The translations under genes were made by a program, and so were the position numbers. 64,000 nucleotides of DNA from Pegoplata infirma (taxonomy: Eukaryota; Arthropoda; Insecta; Diptera; Anthomyiidae), in NCBI GenBank assembly GCA_963921195.1, contig CAWUER010000533.1:37181-101180 (forward strand). Direction: 5' to 3'. The notes under the pieces were generated by a model that saw nothing but the letters and a program-made list of their open reading frames with translations, was not told the origin of the DNA and searched no databases. This document shows, one piece after another, positions 59,406 to 64,000 of the stretch. How positions within the stretch are numbered: the stretch's first letter is position 1; each line of letters opens with the position of its first letter.

Positions 59406-62400
59406 GGCAGCCTCAGCTGCACTATTGCTGCGCCTGACGACAGGAGCAGTTGACTTGGTTTTTATCCAAGAGCCCTGGGTGCGGGGTGGCAGGGTTTGCG
59501 GATTGAAGACCCCTGGGTTTAAGTTGATGGTTGCCAAAGGTGAGGGCTCACCAAGAGCCTGCATCTTGGCGAAAAATGGCTTAAATATATTCTTTTTATC
59601 AACTTTTAGTGATATGGATGTTACAGCGGCTAGCTTAGAGCTTCATGGGAAATCTATTTGGCTCGCCTCTGCGTATTTTCCTAATCCGGGGCCAATACCC
59701 CCGGAGAAGGTTGGCGGTCTGATTCGGGAGTCTGAATCTAGGGGACACCAGTTACTAGTGTGCTGTGATGCTAATGCACATCATTCGATATGGGGTAGTA
59801 CAGACACAAATGATAGAGGCGAATCACTTTTGGAGTTTTTGTTAAGCACTAACCTGTATATTTGTAACAAGGGTAGTGAACCAACTTTCGTTACAAGTAC
59901 GCGGCAAGAGGTTCTTGACGTAACACTTGTATCAGATACATTGTCTGATAGAATTGATGACTGGAGAGTTTTGGAAGAGCATTCTTTCTCAGATCATCGC
60001 TACATTGAGTTTTTACTCAGGGAGCGTGCCCCGGTTGAGACAGTCTCTAGAAATCTGAGAAGAACAAACTGGGTGAAATATAGGGAGACTTTTTCTTTGC
60101 TTTTGGATGAAGTACCCCTATCTGAACCGCATAGTTTAGCGGAAATTGACTGTCTGGTTGACCATATAACAAATGTTTGTAATAGGTGCCTGGATGCGTC
60201 TTGCCCTTCTGCAAAGCCTAGAGGAAAAAAAAAGCCACCTTGGTGGTCAAATGAGTTGCAGACGAGCAGAGATTCCTGCAGAAAGCTCTTTAATAAGGCT
60301 AAATTTTCAAGAGCGGACGAGGACTGGTCTGCATACAGGCTGCAACTTAAGAGTTATAAAAAGATGATCAGAAATGCAAAATGTGATTCTTGGAAAAACT
60401 TCTGTGGAAACATAGAAGACGTTTCTGAGGCATCCAGGCTGCGCAAGGTTCTGGCTTCTTCTCCTTGCACCCTAGGATACCTGAAAGATCCTAATGGGGT
60501 GTGGTCTTCCTCCAGTGGAGAGTCGCTGGATCTCCTTTTAAACACGCATTTTCCGGGCAATTCCATGACGCCGTTTCAAGCTTTGGAACGTTCTGACGCC
60601 CAAGCATCTGAAATTGCTTCGGAAATAATAAATATGCCAACATTAATCTGGGCGATAAAAAGCTTCAGGCCCTATAAATCCCCGGGACCTGATGGTATAA
60701 TCCCGGCTGAGTTGCAGCAAGTGTTGGACTATATAGCCCCGTTGCTGTATAATCTATACACAGCATGCATCAACTGGTCGTATATTCCTTTAAAATGGAG
60801 GGATACCAGAGTCGTATTTATCCCGAAGGCTGGGAAAAGTTCCCACACAGCTCCGAAGGATTTCAGACCAATTAGTCTGTCTTCTTTTTTGTTAAAGACA
60901 ATGGAACGAATGATAGACTCATATTTGCGTAGAGTGATTGACCCGAGGTTGCTTTCGACAAAGCAACATGCATACAGCAAGGGACGATCAACGGAAACAG
61001 CTCTTCATGAGCTCGTTGGTACCATCGAGAGATCGCTTTCGGTAAAGGAGTACACTATGGTGGCCTTTCTTGATATTGAGGGGGCTTTTAATAATGTCAT
61101 TCCAGAATCGATAATATTGGCATTGTCTGGTCTGGGAGTAAAGCGTGAAATCGTTTTAATGGTGGAAAACCTACTTGCCAATAGACGTATAACGTCTGAA
61201 TTGGGAGCGTCCGTCATATCTCGATTTGTCAATAGGGGCACACCACAAGGAGGTGTTCTTTCGCCGCTTCTTTGGAACCTGGCACTGAATTCAATGCTAC
61301 TATCTCTAGAAGCACGTGGTTGTCATGTTATCGCATATGCTGACGATGTCGCGATAGCGGTAAAGGGGAAGCATCTGCCAACATTGCGGGACATTCTTCA
61401 GAGTTCTCTGAAAGATCTGTCTAAATGGGCAAGAGACTGTGGTCTAGGAGTTAATCCCAGTAAAACAGAGCTTGTTTTGTTTACAAGGAAAAATAAGATT
61501 CCTGCTTTTGATCCTATTTCTCTGGACGGTACTGAAATCACCTTCTCAGATGGAGCCAAGTATCTTGGAGTATTTCTAGATAGGAAGCTGAATTTCAGGC
61601 GTAATATTGAGGAACGGGTGAGAAAAGCAACGATTGCTTTGTATTCCTGTAAAAGGGCCATTGGAAAACGATGGGGTTTTAGCCCTCAAGTCGTTCATTG
61701 GATCTATACATCAGTGGTGCGTCCAATTTTGCTGTATGGAATCATTGTCTGGTGGCCTGCTTTGGAAACAAAAGCGAACTTTGTCTTTATCACGAAGGTA
61801 CAAAGAATGGCGTCAATGTGCATCACTGGTGCTCTTCGTACTACACCTACGGCTGCATTAGAAATCCTCCTTCACCTGATACCCTTGGACATATTGGGTA
61901 GGCAGTATGCGGCTGCGTCGGCAATTCGACTTAATAGCACGCTGCAATGGAGGAGCAGTGATTGTGGCCATAGCGCGATCTTGAAAAAGATAACAATACC
62001 ACAAAATGTGGACTGTGCTCCCTCTTTGAGCCTCTTTGAGCGCCACTTTACCACTATGATACCATCCAGGGAGTCTTGGATGGGGGATACTCCGGGTAGT
62101 GGAGCTACCATAAATTTTTACACAGATGGATCGAGGCTGCACGAACAAGTGGGCTTTGGGGTCTATTCGGAAGAGCTTGGATTGAGCCTGGCTCGTAGAT
62201 TGCCAGATCATTGCAGTGTTTACCAGGCAGAGATGCTGGCAATAAAGGAAGTGGCTGACTGGTTGAGCTGCAATGTCTTGTCTACAACCGCAGTCAACAT
62301 CTATACTGACAGTCAAGCCGCGGTCAAGTCCCTGGATTCAATGTTTCTGAAAACAAGATCTGCCCTTAACTGCCGCACGTCTTTAAATGAGATGGCCAAG

Positions 62401-62961
62401 CAGTTTAACATACGACTCATATGGGTCCCAGGGCACAGAGACATTCCAGGGAATTTCAAAGCCGATGAGCTTGCAAGACTAGGAACTACCTTACAGGTTC
62501 CAACAGAATTGGAATGTGTTGGTATGCCTCTAGAAACTTGCAAGCAAAACCTACGGCTTTGTTCTGCGACGGAGACTAATCAAAGATGGGCAAATGGATG
62601 GACGTGTAAGACAACACGACTGATTTGGCATTCTCTTAATCAGGGGCGCACAAGTGAGCTGATATCGCTTCCAAGAGGAGAGATTTCGACGGTGGTTTCT
62701 ATAATTACCGGACACTGTCTTATAGGGAAGCACGCAGAGCGGTTAAATGTGCCGTCGAATGACTTTTGCCGAAGTTGCATGGATGAAGAGGAGTTGGAAA
62801 CTATCGAACACTTTATTTGCCATTGCCCGGCACTTTCTGGTCAGCGACTTGCTTCACTGGGATCTAGGGAGCTGTACGATCTTTCTGATTTGTCGGATGT
62901 CAAAATACAACATCTAAGGAGTTTCATAAGAAGCTCAAACTGGTTTAACGACAGGGACTAG
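59368..62961 (+). CDS. LOA-like ORF2: endonuclease, reverse transcriptase, RNase H
   Basis: The frame is open from 59230. The better start is the Met at 59368 (MLRFLQINLHHC), giving 1197 residues that overlap ORF1 by 38 nt. APE endonuclease: INLHHCKA, FIQEPW, DANAHHSIWGS and SFSDHRYIEF, all expected catalytic motifs. RT: YKSPGPDGI, FLDIEGAFNNV, GTPQGGVLSPLLWN and YADD at 61336-61347. RNase H: FYTDGSR, YQAEMLAI, YTDSQAA and GNFKADELAR, so the acidic tetrad is complete. Near the end is a zinc finger C-x2-C-x8-H-x4-C (CRSCMDEEELETIEHFICHC). No stops or frameshifts. It nicks target DNA and copies its own RNA by target-primed reverse transcription, by family knowledge. ORF2 is presumably made by reinitiation or frameshift at the overlap. 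Confidence 0.94.
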   Translation: MLRFLQINLHHCKAASAALLLRLTTGAVDLVFIQEPWVRGGRVCGLKTPGFKLMVAKGEGSPRACILAKNGLNIFFLSTFSDMDVTAASLELHGKSIWLASAYFPNPGPIPPEKVGGLIRESESRGHQLLVCCDANAHHSIWGSTDTNDRGESLLEFLLSTNLYICNKGSEPTFVTSTRQEVLDVTLVSDTLSDRIDDWRVLEEHSFSDHRYIEFLLRERAPVETVSRNLRRTNWVKYRETFSLLLDEVPLSEPHSLAEIDCLVDHITNVCNRCLDASCPSAKPRGKKKPPWWSNELQTSRDSCRKLFNKAKFSRADEDWSAYRLQLKSYKKMIRNAKCDSWKNFCGNIEDVSEASRLRKVLASSPCTLGYLKDPNGVWSSSSGESLDLLLNTHFPGNSMTPFQALERSDAQASEIASEIINMPTLIWAIKSFRPYKSPGPDGIIPAELQQVLDYIAPLLYNLYTACINWSYIPLKWRDTRVVFIPKAGKSSHTAPKDFRPISLSSFLLKTMERMIDSYLRRVIDPRLLSTKQHAYSKGRSTETALHELVGTIERSLSVKEYTMVAFLDIEGAFNNVIPESIILALSGLGVKREIVLMVENLLANRRITSELGASVISRFVNRGTPQGGVLSPLLWNLALNSMLLSLEARGCHVIAYADDVAIAVKGKHLPTLRDILQSSLKDLSKWARDCGLGVNPSKTELVLFTRKNKIPAFDPISLDGTEITFSDGAKYLGVFLDRKLNFRRNIEERVRKATIALYSCKRAIGKRWGFSPQVVHWIYTSVVRPILLYGIIVWWPALETKANFVFITKVQRMASMCITGALRTTPTAALEILLHLIPLDILGRQYAAASAIRLNSTLQWRSSDCGHSAILKKITIPQNVDCAPSLSLFERHFTTMIPSRESWMGDTPGSGATINFYTDGSRLHEQVGFGVYSEELGLSLARRLPDHCSVYQAEMLAIKEVADWLSCNVLSTTAVNIYTDSQAAVKSLDSMFLKTRSALNCRTSLNEMAKQFNIRLIWVPGHRDIPGNFKADELARLGTTLQVPTELECVGMPLETCKQNLRLCSATETNQRWANGWTCKTTRLIWHSLNQGRTSELISLPRGEISTVVSIITGHCLIGKHAERLNVPSNDFCRSCMDEEELETIEHFICHCPALSGQRLASLGSRELYDLSDLSDVKIQHLRSFIRSSNWFNDRD

Positions 62962-63018
62962 TAGGGAAACCTATTACGATCCCGTGGTATCACAATGTAC
63001 CTCAGAGTCTACGTGTGT

Positions 63019-63033
63019 TGACGTAAAACGTCA
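63019..63033 (+). other. Hairpin in the LOA 3' UTR
   Basis: TGACGTAAAACGTCA forms a perfect 6-bp stem with a 3-nt loop about 25 nt before the 3' end of the element. 3' UTR stem-loops are recognised by the reverse transcriptase in some non-LTR elements. That role is inferred. Confidence 0.5.
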
Positions 63034-63046
63034 GCAGCCACTTACA

Positions 63047-63262
63047 ACCTAACCTAACCTAAAATCATATATATGATCAATGGATACTATGCTGTAATCA
63101 TGTTCCAAAAATGTTTGAAATTTGAAAAGTCCGTTTGAATTAGTTACCTTACGCGACGTTATTTGATTTTGGTTCGACGCTAAATGTGGGAAAATTATAT
63201 AAGAAAATTCTTTTGGAAATTTCGATTCAAAGGAAGAACAAATATGTAAAAAGTGCAATGTT
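63047..63262. other. A+T-rich DNA between LOA 3' end and its orphan copy
   Basis: Begins with the ACCTAACCTAACCTAA tail of the element. The rest is unique DNA with no coding frame of note. Confidence 0.45.
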
Positions 63263-63327
63263 CCGTGGTATCACAATGTACCTCAGAGTCTACGTGTGTT
63301 GACGAAAAATGTCAGCAGCCACTTACA
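63263..63327 (+). repeat. Orphan 65-bp copy of the LOA 3' end
   Basis: 63263-63327 matches 62982-63046 over 65 bp with two differences, both in the hairpin (TGACGAAAAATGTCA instead of TGACGTAAAACGTCA). It stops at the same base (CACTTACA) and lacks the CCTAA tail. It may be an extremely 5'-truncated insertion or the tail of a SINE that shares the LOA 3' end. Confidence 0.8.
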
Positions 63328-63699
63328 CTTAAAATATTTTGTGGGCAAAAACAAATGAAAAACATATTTAAAACAAGTGATAAAACATTTGAAAACCATC
63401 AAAGTAATTATTCGTTTGTTTTAACAAACATAAACATTTAATTTTTACTGTTAATAAAATTTTCTAAAATAAATAACATTGAACATTAAAAAATAACGTC
63501 ACTTTCATTTTTTTTACCAACAAGTTCGAAAAAATAACCTACGAAAACATTAAAAATTAATGATTGTTGTGTTATTTTTACCAACAAATTCCAAAAAAAG
63601 TTACCTTCGATAACAATAAAAAATAATGATTTCGTAGGTTATTTTTAAAATTTTTCTATTGAATGTTATTTAAAAAAAAATTTTAATAAAATTTTTGGG
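63328..63699. other. A+T-rich DNA, nothing recognised
   Basis: Many words of the type TTTTTACCAACAA-TTC and AAAATAACCTACGA appear in loose direct repetition (about 63505-63640), suggesting decayed tandem repeats. No gene. Confidence 0.45.
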
Positions 63700-63765
63700 G
63701 AATCGGTCCTGCAATCAACTACATGTTGGCTAGGCACTCTACCCACCGTGCCAAAGTCACTTGAT
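63698..63765 (-). repeat. tRNA-like SINE fragment or tRNA pseudogene
   Basis: On the minus strand TTTGGCACGGTGGGTAGAGTG contains TGGCACGGTGG, 10 of 11 matches to the polymerase III A box. About 35 nt on, GCAGGACCGATTCCCC contains a B box with 9 of 11 matches. The order and spacing follow a tRNA, but the T arm is mutated and no intact acceptor stem is seen. A tRNA-derived SINE head is the likeliest origin. Confidence 0.5.
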
Positions 63766-64000
63766 ACAAACATATATTTATATTTCTAAAATTAATGTTT
63801 TGAATTTTTTGTCTACAGAAAAATAACCAACACAAGTAGGTAAAAGTCAATGACTTCTCTTTAAAAAATGCCAACAATTTAAAAAAATAATAATGTATAC
63901 AAATCAGTAAAAATTAAAGAAGAATCACTTATTTTTACTTACAGAACAAAAATAAATGACTTTAAAAATTGAATACTAATGAAAATCTTTATTGTTATGT
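63766..64000. other. A+T-rich DNA to the window edge
   Basis: No gene or recognisable repeat. Several AAAATAA words continue the style of the preceding stretch. Confidence 0.4.

Larger units (their letters stand above)
57855..63062 (+). mobile_element. LOA-like non-LTR retrotransposon, apparently full length
   Basis: Two overlapping open frames on the plus strand with a 5' UTR of about 150 bp and a 3' UTR of about 100 bp. ORF1 is of the DUF4780 type. ORF2 has APE-type endonuclease, RT, RNase H and a terminal zinc finger. Presence of RNase H and the INLHHCKAAS endonuclease start favour the LOA clade over R1 or Jockey. The 3' end is ACCTAACCTAACCTAA, a short repeat, with no long poly-A. The 5' boundary is approximate and no target duplication was found. 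Codon composition is much richer in G+C than the surroundings. Both frames are open, so this copy may be active. Confidence 0.85.

Noticed and set aside
61858..62316. 152-codon minus-strand frame opposite ORF2
   Set aside because: It lies wholly antisense to the conserved RNase H region of ORF2 and has no motif. It is a shadow of the real gene.

Overview
This window looks like pericentromeric or other heterochromatin of a higher (probably calyptrate) fly. The evidence is a very A+T-rich background, BEL/Pao, Ty3/Gypsy and LOA-type retrotransposons of dipteran character, a degraded dispersed dipteran repeat near 4.95 kb, and very long arrays of an 8-bp satellite. I recognise no single-copy host gene. 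Every coding region that can be supported belongs to a transposable element.

Layout. 1-5820 is A+T-rich DNA with a decayed non-LTR retrotransposon relic (about 1.11-2.16 kb) and the start of a 174-bp tandem repeat that runs into an assembly gap (200 N, 5821-6020). From 6021 to 57190 the backbone is one satellite array of the 8-mer TACTAAAA. About 17.8 kb of it is visible, split into three blocks by two LTR retrotransposons that inserted into it. First is a 19.3-kb BEL/Pao element (12139-31404, 428-bp LTRs about 0.9% diverged, 5-bp target duplication ATACT). Second is a 14.1-kb Ty3/Gypsy element (38046-52108, 3.67-kb LTRs about 0.2% diverged, 4-bp target duplication TACT). Both are transcribed on the minus strand. 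Right of the array (57191-57855) lie diverged longer repeats that contain short seeds of the satellite motif. They are followed by an apparently intact LOA-like non-LTR retrotransposon (about 57.86-63.06 kb, plus strand), then A+T-rich DNA with an orphan 65-bp copy of that element's 3' end and a tRNA-like SINE fragment.

The BEL element is itself a nest. A 4.3-kb DNA transposon with 671-676-bp inverted repeats and a two-part transposase gene sits in the integrase, between its second catalytic Asp and its Glu. A 2.26-kb non-autonomous hAT-like element and two elements of about 0.8 kb with CCCAGCA termini lie in a leader of about 7.5 kb, which has good splice signals at both ends and may be an intron. 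In the place usually held by env there is a second open frame: BEL-type zinc knuckles, an Arg-Ser tract and an aspartic protease domain, beginning 7 nt after a strong splice acceptor. The main gag-pol frame carries a frameshift, one in-frame stop and the transposon, so this copy is not autonomous.

The Gypsy element has a textbook tRNA-Lys(CTT) primer site, two canonical -1 slippery heptamers in the gag/pol overlap, and a Gag whose N-terminus reads as a RING-H2 finger. This copy is broken by an in-frame deletion across RNase H and by a 52-bp insertion in integrase that carries an inverted copy of its own primer-binding region.

The most interesting points are the RING-Gag fusion, the spliced accessory ORF and leader intron of the BEL element, the long-TIR transposon, and the satellite with its possible seed next door.
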